A stretch of DNA of 64,000 nucleotides. It comes from Leifsonia psychrotolerans (lineage in GTDB: Bacteria; Actinomycetota; Actinomycetes; Actinomycetales; Microbacteriaceae). Within the stretch, counting starts at the first letter, position 1. Each line of letters starts with the position of its first letter. The position numbers and the translations under genes were made by a program. Where the stretch lies: positions 2,790,001 through 2,854,000 of the forward strand of contig NZ_JACCFM010000001.1 in the NCBI RefSeq assembly GCF_013410665.1. Reading direction: 5' to 3'. This document shows positions 42,560 through 51,352 of this stretch, in pieces. The notes below the pieces were generated by a model. It made no database searches. It saw only the letters and a list, made by a program, of their open reading frames with translations, and was not told the origin of the DNA.

Positions 42560-44380
42560 ATGCAAGCCGCCTCGGCACCCGCGCCGCTCATGAGCCACCG
42601 GCAAATTCTCTTTGTGATATTCGGTCTGATGGCGGGAATGTTCCTCTCGGCCCTCGACCAAACCGTTGTGGGCACGTCGATGCGCACCATCGCCGATGAT
42701 CTCGACGGCCTGTCCCTGCAGGCCTGGGTGACCACCGCCTATCTGATCGTCTCGACGATCAGCACGCCCATCTACGGCAAGCTCAGCGACATCTTCGGGC
42801 GGCGCCCGATGTTTTTGATCGCCATCTCGATCTTCTTGCTCGGTTCGCTGCTGTCGGGTTTGGCCACGTCGATGTATGGCCTCGCCCTCTCCCGCGCCGT
42901 GCAGGGCCTTGGTGCCGGCGGTCTGATGGCGCTGCCGCTGACCATCATGGGCGACATTCTGGCCCCGCGGGAACGCGCGAAATATCAGGGCTACTTTCTG
43001 GCGGTGTTCGGGGTTTCGAGCGTGATCGGCCCGCTCCTCGGCGGGCTGCTCGCCGGCACTCCCGTCATCCTCGGCATCACGGGCTGGCGTTGGGTCTTTC
43101 TGATCAACATCCCGATCGGCCTGATCGCACTCGCCATCGTCGTGCGTTTTCTGCACATCCCCCGGTTCAAGCGGCCCGCCCGCATTGACTGGTGGGGCGC
43201 TTCCACTGTCATCGTGGCGGCCGTACCGTTGCTTCTCGTCGCTGAGCAGGGCCGCATTTGGGGCTGGGATTCGCTCGCGGCCTGGTCCTGTTACATCGTC
43301 GGGGTGGTCGGCATCGCCGCATTCATCATCTCGCAGCGACTGATGGGCGATGACGCTCTGATCCCGCTCAAACTGTTCCGCTCACAGACCTTTACGATGG
43401 CCACGATCCTCGGAGTGCTCGTAGGCTTTGGCATGTTCGGGGCGCTCATGACCATCCCTCTTTATCTGCAACTGGTTCTCGGGGCCACCCCCACCGAGAG
43501 CGGCCTGCTCATGCTTCCGCTCATCCTGGGGCTGATGATCGCCTCGATCACCAGCGGCCAAATCATCGCCCGCACTGGACGCTACCGAATCTTTCCCATC
43601 CTCGGCACCGCTCTGATGGCGACCGGCTTCTTCTGGTTCACCTTCGCGACGGCCACGAAGCCGGTGACGTTCATGATGGTCGGGATGCTGCTCGTCGGCC
43701 TCGGGCTCGGCCAGCTGATGCAAACCCTCACCATCGCCAGCCAGAACTCCGTGGGAGCACGTGACATTGGAGTTGCCACATCGTCCGCGACGTTCTTCCG
43801 GCAAATCGGTGGAACCCTCGGCACTGCCGTGCTGTTCTCGGTGTTGTTCACCCGCATTCCGATTGCCCTCGCCGCCGTCTTCAGCAACTCGGCGACCGTC
43901 GCCAGCCTGAAGGCCGCCGCAGCCGACCCCTCAGTGATCGCCAACCCCGCCAACGCCGAGATCCTGAAGCTTCTTCAGAACCCCGGCGGGCTGGGGGCTT
44001 CGCTCGACGGCAACACGTCGTTCCTCAACACCTCTGACCCCCGACTTGCCGCCCCCTTCCTTGAAGGCTTTAACGACGCATCGGTGACGGTGTTCTGGGT
44101 GAGCTTCTTCGTGGTGCTGATCGCATTCATTCTGAGCTTCTTCATGAAGACGCCGCCGCTGCGCAAGACGTCGGCGTTGCAGGAGACAGCCAACGAACAG
44201 GCAGCGACCGCGGAGCGTGAGGCGGCGCTGCAGCTTCAGCAGGCCGCCGACCGCATGGGTGCCCTGATCGAACCGGGCACCGGCTCGACCGAGGTCGTGT
44301 GGCCCGACACGGTGCGCCCCGACTCCGCACGCCCCGATTCCCCACGCCCCGACCAGCCGCCGAGTCCGTCGCCCGCGTAA
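42560..44380 (+). CDS. MFS multidrug transporter, DHA2 (14-TM) family
   Basis: The 606-residue protein has 14 predicted membrane segments. It shows LDQTVVGTSMRTI in the first helix, motif A GKLSDIFGRRPM, motif B-like LSRAVQGLGAGG and motif C GVSSVIGPLLGGLL. The C-terminal 75 residues form an unusual cytoplasmic tail (helix, then a PDS/RPDS-rich repeat). An imperfect palindrome GAAC-GAAA-GTTC at 42528-42539 precedes the gene and could be an operator. Substrate unknown; toxic-compound export is likely. Confidence 0.92.
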   Translation: MQAASAPAPLMSHRQILFVIFGLMAGMFLSALDQTVVGTSMRTIADDLDGLSLQAWVTTAYLIVSTISTPIYGKLSDIFGRRPMFLIAISIFLLGSLLSGLATSMYGLALSRAVQGLGAGGLMALPLTIMGDILAPRERAKYQGYFLAVFGVSSVIGPLLGGLLAGTPVILGITGWRWVFLINIPIGLIALAIVVRFLHIPRFKRPARIDWWGASTVIVAAVPLLLVAEQGRIWGWDSLAAWSCYIVGVVGIAAFIISQRLMGDDALIPLKLFRSQTFTMATILGVLVGFGMFGALMTIPLYLQLVLGATPTESGLLMLPLILGLMIASITSGQIIARTGRYRIFPILGTALMATGFFWFTFATATKPVTFMMVGMLLVGLGLGQLMQTLTIASQNSVGARDIGVATSSATFFRQIGGTLGTAVLFSVLFTRIPIALAAVFSNSATVASLKAAAADPSVIANPANAEILKLLQNPGGLGASLDGNTSFLNTSDPRLAAPFLEGFNDASVTVFWVSFFVVLIAFILSFFMKTPPLRKTSALQETANEQAATAEREAALQLQQAADRMGALIEPGTGSTEVVWPDTVRPDSARPDSPRPDQPPSPSPA

Positions 44381-44387
44381 CGTCGAG

Positions 44388-45308
44388 TCAGCGAAGCTGC
44401 GGCACGACCTCACGGGCGAAGAAGTCGAGGTGCTCAAGGTCGTGCAGGTCGAGCATCTGCAGGTAAACGCAGTCGACGCCGTCGGCCTGAAGCGCACCCA
44501 ACCGATCGACGACCTCGGCCGCCGTGCCGGCCAGTCCGTGTGCGCGCAGTTCGGCGGGCTCGCGGCCGATCGCCGCCGCTCGGCGAGCGACCTCGGCATC
44601 GTTGGCACCGGTCGCCGCGACGAACGCCGCCGAGTAGACGAGGTCCTGCGGGTCTCGGCCGAGGGTCTCGCAGGCCGCGCGCACGCCGGCGAACTTATCG
44701 GAGACATCCGCGAAGTCGGGGAACGGCAGGTTGAACTCGGTCGCGAAACGTGCGGCCATGGCGGGCGTCCGCGTGGCACCGAGGCCACCGACGATGACCG
44801 GAATGCGCTCCTGCACGGGCTTCGGCAGTGCCGGGGAATCGGTCAGCGAATAGTGCTCGCCGGCAAAGCTGTAGCGCTCGCCCAGCGGGGTTTCCCAGAG
44901 GCCGGTCACGATCTCGAGCTGTTCCTCGAGCATGCCGAAACGCTTGGCCGGAAAAGGGATGCCGTACGCGGCATGTTCCTCTGCGAACCAACCGGTGCCG
45001 AGCCCCAGTTCCACGCGTCCCCCCGACATCTGGTCGACTTGGGCGACCTGAATCGCCAGGATTCCGGGCGGGCGGTAGGTGACTGACGAGACCAGGGTGC
45101 CGAGACGGATGCTCTCGGTTTCGCGGGCGAGGCCAGCCAGCGTCGTCCAGGCATCCGTCGGGCCGGGATACCCCGCGCCGCCCATCGCCAGATAGTGGTC
45201 GGAGCGGAAGAAAGCGTCGAAGCCGAGCTTCTCGGTGGCCTGGGCGATGGCCAGCTGGTCGTCGTAGCTTGCGCCCTGCTGTGGTTCGGTGAAGATGCGG
45301 AATCTCAT
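44388..45308 (-). CDS. LLM-class F420-dependent oxidoreductase
   Basis: The 306-residue TIM-barrel protein has the LLM signature: an N-terminal FRIFTEPQ strand, DAFFRSDHYL, RLGTLVSSVTYRPP, and GGRVELGLGTGWFAEEH. The C-terminal half has IPVIVGGLGATRT. It is expected to use coenzyme F420 (or FMN) to reduce an unknown substrate in the cytoplasm. It converges on the DHA2 transporter with 7 bp between stops. Confidence 0.93.
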   Translation of the reverse strand: MRFRIFTEPQQGASYDDQLAIAQATEKLGFDAFFRSDHYLAMGGAGYPGPTDAWTTLAGLARETESIRLGTLVSSVTYRPPGILAIQVAQVDQMSGGRVELGLGTGWFAEEHAAYGIPFPAKRFGMLEEQLEIVTGLWETPLGERYSFAGEHYSLTDSPALPKPVQERIPVIVGGLGATRTPAMAARFATEFNLPFPDFADVSDKFAGVRAACETLGRDPQDLVYSAAFVAATGANDAEVARRAAAIGREPAELRAHGLAGTAAEVVDRLGALQADGVDCVYLQMLDLHDLEHLDFFAREVVPQLR

Positions 45309-45392
45309 GGTCCCAGTCTTTCAGAAGACGCTGGCCGGCCGATTGTTTCGGCCCCTGCCGGCTCGGCCAGGCAGTGTCACTGAGGCTCGCGC

Positions 45393-45487
45393 CGCATAAC
45401 TCCTGCAGTTCAGTCGGCAGTGGCTGGACAGCATCCGGACTGCAGCGACGTGCGCCAGTTGACCGCGCAAATTGCAGGAGTTATGCG
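45393..45487. repeat. long-range inverted repeat CGCATAACTCCTGCA
   Basis: Perfect 15-bp arms lie at 45393-45407 and 45473-45487 (TGCAGGAGTTATGCG), with 65 bp between. Present in the gap between the LLM gene and the methyltransferase gene; no gene is seen there. Confidence 0.85.
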
Positions 45488-45503
45488 AAATGGCCGCGCG
45501 GGA

Positions 45504-45596
45504 GGCTGGCCGGGGCTGGCCGGGGCTGGCCGGGGCTGGCCGAGAAGCCGGCGGGCCGAGGTGTACGAAGAATCCGAGGTGTACGAAGAATCCGAG
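45504..45596. repeat. two tandem repeats (10 bp x4; 18 bp x2)
   Basis: Four copies of GGCTGGCCGG (45504-45541) are followed at 45561-45596 by two exact copies of GTGTACGAAGAATCCGAG. They lie directly downstream of the methyltransferase stop. The repeats are phase-variable-looking but not in coding sequence. Confidence 0.8.
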
Positions 45597-45600
45597 GCGC

Positions 45601-46494
45601 TCAGGGAGCGTCGACGAAGTCCACCTCGGGAAGTTCGGCAAACCGGGCACGCATCACCGTCAGCGATTCGGGGTTCTGGTCGACGAGCACGAACCTGCGA
45701 CCGAGCGATGCGGCAACGGCCCCCGTGGTGCCGCTGCCGGCAAAGAAATCAAGCACCCAATCTCCCTCACGGCTCGACGCCTGGATGATGCGCCGCAGAA
45801 TGCCGACCGGCTTCTGCGTGGGGTAACCCGTTTTCTCCTTGCCCGTCGGGGAGACGATCGTGTGCCACCAGACGTCCGTCGGCAACTTGCCCAACGCGAC
45901 CTTCTCGGGGGTGACCAGGCCGGGCGCCATGTATGGCTCGCGGTCGACAGTGCTGGAGTCGAAGTAGTAGGTCGCCGGGTTCTTCACGTAGACCAGGATC
46001 GTGTCGTGCTTGGTGGGCCAGCGATTCTTCGACTTCGCGCCGTAGTCGTAGGCCCAGATCAGCTCGTTGAGAAAGCAGTCCCGGCCAAACAGGGCGTCGA
46101 GCAGCACCTTGGCATAGTGAGCCTCGCGGTAGTCGAGGTGCAAATATAGGGTGCCGTCGTCGGCCAGCAGACGCCATGCCTCGATCAGGCGGGGCTCGAG
46201 AAATGCCCAATAGTCTTCGAACTGGTCGTCGTAGCCGAGCAGGTCGCCCTTGATGCGCTCGTAACGCTGCCCCTTGAACCCGGTGATCGCGCCCACGGCG
46301 CTCATGGCACCCTCGGCCGATGAGCGAACAGATGTCGTCGACTGACGTTTCTGCTTGCGCCCCGTGTTGAATGGCGGATCGAGGTAGATCAACGTGAATG
46401 ACTCATCGGGTAGCGACGGCAACACGGTGAGGTTGTCGGCGTGGAAGACAGTGGACGGAGAGGTCTGTGACCACGCGATTGGCATGCTCCCCAT
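45601..46494 (-). CDS. orphan DNA methyltransferase, beta class (N4/N6-type)
   Basis: The 297-residue enzyme transfers methyl from S-adenosylmethionine to an exocyclic amine in DNA. Catalytic motif IV DPPF is at 39-42 (LIYLDPPFNTG) and the AdoMet motif I DFFAGSGTTG is near 249-258; this order (IV, target region, I) defines the beta class. No restriction endonuclease or specificity gene is adjacent, so it is an orphan methyltransferase. The start is ATG 46494 or 46485; the longer frame to 46551 overlaps the divergent GNAT gene. Confidence 0.93.
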   Translation of the reverse strand: MGSMPIAWSQTSPSTVFHADNLTVLPSLPDESFTLIYLDPPFNTGRKQKRQSTTSVRSSAEGAMSAVGAITGFKGQRYERIKGDLLGYDDQFEDYWAFLEPRLIEAWRLLADDGTLYLHLDYREAHYAKVLLDALFGRDCFLNELIWAYDYGAKSKNRWPTKHDTILVYVKNPATYYFDSSTVDREPYMAPGLVTPEKVALGKLPTDVWWHTIVSPTGKEKTGYPTQKPVGILRRIIQASSREGDWVLDFFAGSGTTGAVAASLGRRFVLVDQNPESLTVMRARFAELPEVDFVDAP

Positions 46495-46520
46495 TCTGCC
46501 AGCAGCCGTAGGCTGTTGTG

Positions 46521-46838
46521 ATGGACCCTGAACCGAACGCTCCGTCGACAACCGTCGACGTGCGGCACGAACCGGAGCAGTCCCGCTACACGATCTGGCG
46601 AAACGGCGAGGCGGTCGGGCTCGCTCGCTACAGCTCCAGCGCGCGCGCGATCACCTTCGTGCACACCGAAGTCGATCCGCAGTTTCGCGGCGCAGGGTTG
46701 GCCAGCACGCTGGTTCGCTGCGCCCTCGACGACGTGCGCGAGCACTCCGACCTGCCGGTTGTCTCACAGTGCCCGTACCTGAGCAGCTGGCTCACGACGC
46801 ATGCCGACTACCAGGATCTGCTCACCCGCGGCACCTAA
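46521..46838 (+). CDS. GNAT-family acetyltransferase (small, YjdJ-like)
   Basis: The 105-residue protein has the minimal GNAT fold: YTIWRNGEAVGLARY, VHTEVDPQFRGAGLASTLV (the acetyl-CoA-binding R-G-x-G-L/A loop) and CPYLSSWLTTH at the end. Small GNAT proteins of this type are widespread and have unknown acceptors. Start: ATG 46521; a GTG directly before it is possible. It is divergent from the methyltransferase. Confidence 0.9.
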   Translation: MDPEPNAPSTTVDVRHEPEQSRYTIWRNGEAVGLARYSSSARAITFVHTEVDPQFRGAGLASTLVRCALDDVREHSDLPVVSQCPYLSSWLTTHADYQDLLTRGT

Positions 46839-46920
46839 CCCGGCACCGTTGGCGGCCTATCGCACCGTTGGCGGCCTATCGATTGTGCGGCAGTCCCGCA
46901 CTGCCGCCGTGAGGCACTCG

Positions 46921-47199
46921 TTAGGGCTCGAGTTTGATCCGGATGCGGCCGTCGTAAATACCGCGTTCCCCGGGCCCGTCGCCCGCGAGCGGGGCCGGAG
47001 CCGGAAGCGCCGTTTGCCGGTCGAGTTCAATCGCGGCCTCGTGTCGACTCGGTGCGAAGACTTCGTCACCGATCGAGAGCACGCTTCCGCCGCCACCCGG
47101 TCGCTTGTTCTTGTTCGAGAGGTCGATCCAACCGAACCGGTTCGCGAGGGAGCCGAGCAGGAGCACGCCCGCACCACCGATCGGAATCCACCAGTCCAT
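46921..47199 (-). CDS. small membrane protein (DUF6191-like)
   Basis: The 92-residue protein begins MDWWIPIGGAGVLLLGS, one membrane segment, and continues with a cytoplasmic GDEVFAPSRHEAAIELDRQ motif seen in small actinobacterial proteins I recall as DUF6191 (not verified). Function unknown. A 19-bp tandem duplication (near 46843-46880) lies just downstream. Confidence 0.75.
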   Translation of the reverse strand: MDWWIPIGGAGVLLLGSLANRFGWIDLSNKNKRPGGGGSVLSIGDEVFAPSRHEAAIELDRQTALPAPAPLAGDGPGERGIYDGRIRIKLEP

Positions 47200-47342
47200 G
47201 CCTCAAGGGTAACAAGTCGGCCGGGGGTCGGGCGCGGGAAACGGAAAACGGCATCCGCTCTGCAGGATCCGACCGCCGGGTGGCACCGCCCGGGCGGCCG
47301 GGCGGGTCCGGCTGAGAAGTCGGGCCCGGCTCTGAAGTCAGG

Positions 47343-48395
47343 TCAGCGCGCGTACGAAGCGGCGAGCCGACGGAATCCCTCATCGAGAGAGACGGCGGGC
47401 ACCCAGTGCAGGTCGGCGCGGGTTTGACGCTGATCGAACCAGTGCGCCGTCGACAACTGCTCGGCCAAAAATCTCGTCATGGGCGGTTCGTCGGAACCGG
47501 CACGGATGCGCCAGGCGGCTTCGATCACGGATCCGGCGGTCCGCGCCAACCCGGCCGACACCCGCCAGCCCGGGGCGCGCACGCCGGCTGCCGCACAGAT
47601 TCCCGCCAGCAGCTCAGCCACCGGGCGCGGCTCGCCATTGGTGATCACGTAGGCCCGCCCGTGCACGTCGTCTGCCCGTTCGAGGGCCGCCACGATCCCG
47701 GATGCCGCGTTGTCGATGTAGGTCGTGTCGATCAGCGCGGCACCGTGGCCGAGCAGCGGAAGCCGGCCGGACCGTGCACGTTCGACCACTCGGGCGACCA
47801 ATTGGGTGTCCCCCGGACCCCAGACCAGGTGCGGTCGCACGGCCACAACCTGCAGGCGGGGCGAATCAGCAGCCAGCGCGAGCAGTTCGGCGTGCGCTTT
47901 CGTGCGTGCGTAGTCGCCCCGAGCCCGAGCCGGGTCGGCGGGCATCGCGGGCTCCCCGCTGATGGACGCTCCGGAGTGCGCCACCGACGGCGAGGACACG
48001 TAGACGAGGCGGCGGGCGGCGGCATCCGTCGACGCTGTGCCGGGCCCGGTGCTCACCGCTTCGCGCGATGCTGTGCTCGCCGCTGTGCTCGTCACTGCCG
48101 GCGCCCCCTGCGTCAGCGCGGCGATCAGCGCGCGCGTTCCGCCGACGTTCACGGTGTCGAATTCGGCCGGGTCCCCAGCCAGCGAGACCTTCGCCGCGAG
48201 GTGGATGACGGCGTCCATCCCCTCGACGGCACGTTCCAGGGCCCCCGAGTCGGTCACCGAACCCAGCACATCACTGGCTCCGGGCACACCGGATGGCCGG
48301 CGCTGGAACGTCCGCACCTCGTGTCCGGCGGCCAGCGTTGCCGCAGCGACCGCCCGACCGAGCAGGCCGCTGGCCCCGGTGACGAGGACCTTCAT
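47343..48395 (-). CDS. oleD: NAD(P)-dependent 3-hydroxy/keto-acid reductase, olefin pathway
   Basis: The 350-residue extended short-chain dehydrogenase has VTGASGLLGRAV (Rossmann, residues 4-15), a YVSS strand with the Ser, and the catalytic YARTKAH (YxxxK). In the ole pathway it reduces the 2-alkyl-3-keto acid made by OleA to the 2-alkyl-3-hydroxy acid. The start overlaps the oleBC stop by ATGA (48392-48395), so translation is coupled. An unusual Ser/Thr/Ala-rich insert (about 100-130) interrupts the early domain. Confidence 0.9.
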   Translation of the reverse strand: MKVLVTGASGLLGRAVAAATLAAGHEVRTFQRRPSGVPGASDVLGSVTDSGALERAVEGMDAVIHLAAKVSLAGDPAEFDTVNVGGTRALIAALTQGAPAVTSTAASTASREAVSTGPGTASTDAAARRLVYVSSPSVAHSGASISGEPAMPADPARARGDYARTKAHAELLALAADSPRLQVVAVRPHLVWGPGDTQLVARVVERARSGRLPLLGHGAALIDTTYIDNAASGIVAALERADDVHGRAYVITNGEPRPVAELLAGICAAAGVRAPGWRVSAGLARTAGSVIEAAWRIRAGSDEPPMTRFLAEQLSTAHWFDQRQTRADLHWVPAVSLDEGFRRLAASYAR

Positions 48396-51352
48396 GGCCG
48401 GGTCATCCGTTTGCCGGAGAGGATTCCGTCGGCCCACCGCGCGAGGCGGGACCGATCGATTTTCGAGTTGTGACGAATATCGGTGGGCAGCCTCGGCACC
48501 ACCAGCACCGCCGCGACGGGCGTGCCCGCGCTGCCTCGAACGGCGGCGGCCAACCCGGGTGAGGCGAGGCCGACGCGGCGCGCGGAAGGTTCGGTTTCGA
48601 CGATTGCGACCAGTTGCTGCACTCCGGCCGGACCCACCCCGACGGCGGCGGCACGCGCGACCCCCGGCAGGGATTCGATGCGCTGTTCGGGGCCGACCGG
48701 GGTCAGAACGCCGTCGGCCGTCGTGATGACATGCGGCAGACGCCCCTCCACCCAGAGCCGCCCAGTGGAGTCAAGGTGTCCAACGTCGCCGGTGCGATGC
48801 CAGCGGCCGTCACTCGAGGTTCCCCGAACGGATGCCCGATTGGTCAGCCACAGCCGATCGTAGTGGTCCCTGATGTGTGGGGCGGAGATGACGATCTCGC
48901 CGGTCACTCCCGGTAGCTCGCCGGGCTCCCCGGTCGCCGCGCCGTGCTCATCGAGCGCGCTGATCCGCACACGGGTTGTGGCAGCCGGCACGCCGACGCA
49001 GACGCCGCCCGGGCCGTCGCCTGCGGTCGTGCCGGCACTCACGCCAGTGCTGTCGCTGGTGCTGTGGCTGGTGCGCAGCTCTGCAGCAGTGCCGGAGGCG
49101 TCGGCCGTTCGCCCCGACGCCGAGCGGATCCCGTCGAGCGAGATATCCGTCAGAAGCAGGCCCTCGGTCATGCCGTAGGGCGTGTGCGCACTCGCACCCG
49201 GCATCAGCCGCGCCGCCGCGCTGAGGAGCCGTTCTGACACCGGAGCGCCGGCCGAGAGGAAGGTGCGCACTCCCTCGAGCGCGCGCCGATCGGATGCGGT
49301 GAGTGCGTCGGCCGTGGCCACAACATTCGTGATCGCGGCCGGCGAGAGAAAGACGACCGTCGCATCCACTGCGGCCACCGCAGCGGCGACGGCTGAAGCG
49401 GTGAGCGTCTTGGGGCTCGTCACGTTCATGTCGGGGGTGACCGAGCGGGCGCCGAGGGCCGGACCAAGCAGCGCGAACGGCGCGAAGCCCGCGACCAGTC
49501 CCGTTCCGACGCCGACGCCGTACTGGGCGGCGAGCGCATCCCGCACGGCCGACAGCTGCGCGTGGGTGTACACGACTCCCTTCGCCGGGCCGGTCGAGCC
49601 TGAGGTGAACAGGATCGCAGCGGTCTCGTCCGGCAACGGCGGCGCCGGCAGCATCGCTTCGCCGTCGGGGTTCTTGCTTGTCTTACGGCCGAGTGCGGCA
49701 AGATCCGCGAGCACATACGAGATGCCGAGTGCCCGGGCGACGGCCGAGGGAAGGCGAACGGTGGAAATCTTCTGCCCCGGCCAGCCGAGAGCGCGAGCCG
49801 CGACGAGTCCGGGGAGGGCCCCGATCACATGGTCGGGACGGGCGCCACGCACGGCCCGGGTCAGGCCGGTCAGGCCAAGGCCGGCGTCGGCAACGACGAC
49901 GATCGCGCCGATCCGCACGCAGGCGTAGAGCACCGCTGTGAGGTCGGCGCCCGGCTGAACGAGCAGGGAAACCCTGTCGCCCTTCTTCACGCCGATGCGG
50001 GTGAGTCCGGCCGCGATCTCTCGCACCCGCGTGGAGAGGAGCCGCCAGCTGACCACCCGCGGGGCAGCACCCGCGGTGGGCACCATCTCGATCAAGGCCG
50101 TCTCGGTGCTGTGATTCAGCTCGTCGAGGTAGTGCCAGAGCGGGCGAAACTGGGTCTCGACAGGCTCGACCAACGGGTGCGCGGACGCGGACAGGACAGA
50201 CTCGACAGCCGGATGCTGGGTCTCGACAGGCTCGACCAACGGGTGCGCGGACGCGGACAGGACAGACTCGACAGCCGGATGCTGGGTCTCGACAGGCTCG
50301 ACCAACGGGTGCGCGGACGCGGACAGGACAGACTCGACAGCCGAGTGCCCACCTGCCGGACGGCGATCGCCCAGCCAGGCCCGCACTGCGGACGCGTAGT
50401 CCACATCTTCGGCGAGGAGATGCCCGGCACCTTCGAAGCGGTGCACGTCGGCGTGCGGCATCCGTTCGATGAGGTCATCGAGGTAGCGGTCGCTGAAAAT
50501 AGGGTCGCGCGGGCCCCAGAGCAACAGCGCGGGAACGGCGATGTGGCGCAGGCCCGTGGCGATCCGGTCGAGTTCCGCGAAACTCTCGTGCCCGGCGTCG
50601 ACGGGGATGTCGGCAACGAATCCCCCGATTCCGCCTCGACGAGCCGCAGTGCGATATGGAGCCCGATAACCGCGCTTGACCTCGGCAGGCAGCGACGGAT
50701 GCGCCAGAGCAAGCGTCGTCTCCAGGAATGCCGGCGTACTCACGGTTGCAACGCCCAGCACACCCTGGCGCAAGGCCAGCCGCAACGGGGCAGGAATCGG
50801 GGTGCCCTCCGGCTGGTGGATGGCTGTGTTGAGCAGCATCACGCCGGCGAGCAACTCCGGGTGATCGACCGCCCAGCCCATCGATACGACGCCACCCCAA
50901 TCGTGCCCGAGGGTGACGACGGGTCCATCGAGCCCGATGGCGGCGGTGAAATCGGCGAGATCGCGCACGCGCTGCTCGAGCGCGCGCGGCCGGCCGGTGC
51001 GCTCGGAGAAACCCATCTCCAACTGATCGACCGCGATCACGCGCCAGGCCTCACCCGGCTCAGTGGCGGCATCCGTTGACGCAGCCGAGACCAAGCGGCG
51101 CCACAGATACGACCAGGTGGGATTGCCATGCACGCAGAGCACGGTGCCGACCGGCTCGACACCGAGCCGGTCAAGCTCGGCCGCGTTGTCGAGCACGTGC
51201 CAGCGCCGGGTGAGACCGGTCGTCTGCCCCTTCGAATCGCGCTCGGGCACGTCGACCAAGCGCGAGAAGGCCGGGTCGAGGCCGGGAAGGGCGGTGGGCG
51301 GCAGCGAAGCGGGCGCGGGTGTGAACGCGGAGCGCGGCAGCGGGGAGATCAC
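48392..51352 (-). CDS. oleBC: fused OleB-OleC (beta-lactone decarboxylase + beta-lactone synthetase)
   Basis: The 986-residue fusion has an N-terminal haloalkane-dehalogenase-like hydrolase (about 1-330) with nucleophile Asp151 in GHDWGG; OleB-type enzymes split beta-lactones to olefin and CO2. The C-terminal AMP-binding domain (about 405-986) has TSGSTGPAKG (583-592), TPYGMTEG and a later TGDVGHLD motif; OleC-type enzymes close the 3-hydroxy acid to a beta-lactone using ATP. The linker (338-401) is three 22-residue repeats of AVESVLSASAHPLVEPVETQ plus HP, encoded by a dispersed DNA repeat. Start 51352 overlaps oleA stop by ATGA. Confidence 0.93.
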   Translation of the reverse strand: MISPLPRSAFTPAPASLPPTALPGLDPAFSRLVDVPERDSKGQTTGLTRRWHVLDNAAELDRLGVEPVGTVLCVHGNPTWSYLWRRLVSAASTDAATEPGEAWRVIAVDQLEMGFSERTGRPRALEQRVRDLADFTAAIGLDGPVVTLGHDWGGVVSMGWAVDHPELLAGVMLLNTAIHQPEGTPIPAPLRLALRQGVLGVATVSTPAFLETTLALAHPSLPAEVKRGYRAPYRTAARRGGIGGFVADIPVDAGHESFAELDRIATGLRHIAVPALLLWGPRDPIFSDRYLDDLIERMPHADVHRFEGAGHLLAEDVDYASAVRAWLGDRRPAGGHSAVESVLSASAHPLVEPVETQHPAVESVLSASAHPLVEPVETQHPAVESVLSASAHPLVEPVETQFRPLWHYLDELNHSTETALIEMVPTAGAAPRVVSWRLLSTRVREIAAGLTRIGVKKGDRVSLLVQPGADLTAVLYACVRIGAIVVVADAGLGLTGLTRAVRGARPDHVIGALPGLVAARALGWPGQKISTVRLPSAVARALGISYVLADLAALGRKTSKNPDGEAMLPAPPLPDETAAILFTSGSTGPAKGVVYTHAQLSAVRDALAAQYGVGVGTGLVAGFAPFALLGPALGARSVTPDMNVTSPKTLTASAVAAAVAAVDATVVFLSPAAITNVVATADALTASDRRALEGVRTFLSAGAPVSERLLSAAARLMPGASAHTPYGMTEGLLLTDISLDGIRSASGRTADASGTAAELRTSHSTSDSTGVSAGTTAGDGPGGVCVGVPAATTRVRISALDEHGAATGEPGELPGVTGEIVISAPHIRDHYDRLWLTNRASVRGTSSDGRWHRTGDVGHLDSTGRLWVEGRLPHVITTADGVLTPVGPEQRIESLPGVARAAAVGVGPAGVQQLVAIVETEPSARRVGLASPGLAAAVRGSAGTPVAAVLVVPRLPTDIRHNSKIDRSRLARWADGILSGKRMTRP
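50150..50347. repeat. three 66-bp tandem repeats inside oleBC
   Basis: Each unit starts like GGGTCTCGACAGGCTCGACC AACGGGT and continues with GCGCGGACGCGGACAGGACA. Copies begin near 50150, 50216 and 50282. The first 25 bases differ from the repeat-array module at 35.7-38.1 kb at one position (CAGG for CAAG). They keep the reading frame (66 = 3 x 22). Confidence 0.93.

Noticed and set aside
45420-45788. Plus-strand open frames over the methyltransferase 3' region
   Set aside because: They translate tandem and inverted repeats and the antisense of the methyltransferase.
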